NCBI GenBank assembly: GCA_045595365.1
Contig: JAZOAI010000008.1
Location: forward strand, 1 to 19,918
From: SIG480 sp045595365
GTDB taxonomy: Bacteria > Bacillota > Clostridia > Oscillospirales > JAAYXM01
Direction of reading: 5' to 3'
DNA length: 19,918 nt
Shown here: positions 19,820-19,918 of the stretch, piece by piece
How positions within the stretch are numbered: position 1 is the first letter of the stretch
Layout of the letters: each line of letters starts with the position of its first letter
The notes under the pieces: generated by a model
Told to the model about the DNA's origin: nothing
The model's input: the letters and a program-made list of their open reading frames with translations, nothing else
Database searches by the model: none
Translations under genes and position numbers: made by a program

Positions 19820-19918
19820 ATATTAAATTTATATAATAAACAGCAACTGACTTTCACGTTCAAAATTGATTACATTATTTCGAAATCAAACTCGTAAAAA
19901 ATAGTAGCGACAGTAAGT

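Noticed and set aside
1..19918. CRISPR arrays, insertion sequences, prophage or integrase
   Set aside because: No regularly spaced repeats, no transposase or integrase motifs and no terminal inverted repeats with target duplication were seen.

Overview
The window reads as part of a chromosome from an anaerobic, endospore-forming Gram-positive bacterium of the Clostridia, probably a gut-type Oscillospiraceae-like lineage (inference). The reasons are a germination protease gene (gpr) divergent from rpsT, an rnfCDGEAB-type operon, strong GGAGG-type ribosome binding sites, frequent TTG/GTG starts, a TPP riboswitch with an intrinsic terminator, and an NodB-type deacetylase and lipoprotein typical of a single-membrane cell. 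Most of it is dense housekeeping and vitamin-salvage sequence; no transposase, integrase or CRISPR array was seen.

Layout. 1-1001 (+): the 3' end of a large protein that looks like a polymorphic toxin, followed by a probable immunity gene. 1066-2404 (-): folA and thyA, the dTMP/folate pair. 2474-3373 (-): gpr, divergent from rpsT (3517-3774, +). 3984-10025 (+): one tightly coupled operon, rnfC-D-G-E-A-B followed by a membrane-anchored DUF4015-like protein. 10050-10910 (-): polysaccharide deacetylase, divergent from a malic enzyme gene (11093-12265, +). 12329-13573 (-): a lipoprotein and an SDR reductase resembling YmfI. 13715-14212 (-) and 14305-15396 (+): a vitamin-type ECF S component and a divergent MocR-type regulator sharing overlapping promoters. 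15427-18964 (-): a TPP-riboswitch operon thiW-thiM-thiE-thiD ending in a deleted thiC. 19080-19610 (-): an AT-rich membrane protein of unknown function. 19744-19819 (-): tRNA-Glu(CTC).

Most interesting: (i) The Rnf-like complex is strongly divergent. Both cysteine positions that ligate the intramembrane Fe-S cluster are lost in RnfA and in RnfE. RnfB lacks the N-terminal Fe-S domain, and RnfC has an altered glycine-rich flavin loop. The flavinylation threonines of RnfG and RnfD and most of the ferredoxin-type clusters remain, and all reading frames are intact. This looks like a conserved Rnf variant with different electron routing rather than a decayed operon. (ii) thiC survives as a short relic: its ribosome binding site and first codons are joined, out of frame across an A-tract, to its last ~40 codons. 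The thiamine operon has therefore been reduced to salvage of HMP and thiazole. (iii) The MocR/ECF pair has back-to-back promoters with a shared palindromic -10 and a perfect inverted repeat that places the S-component ribosome binding site in its loop.

The thiamine genes work together: ThiW imports a thiazole precursor, ThiM and ThiD phosphorylate thiazole and HMP, ThiE joins them, and TPP feeds back through the riboswitch. The HMP must come from outside the cell if no other thiC exists; the nearby ECF S component is one candidate importer, with vitamin B6 the alternative suggested by its MocR neighbour.
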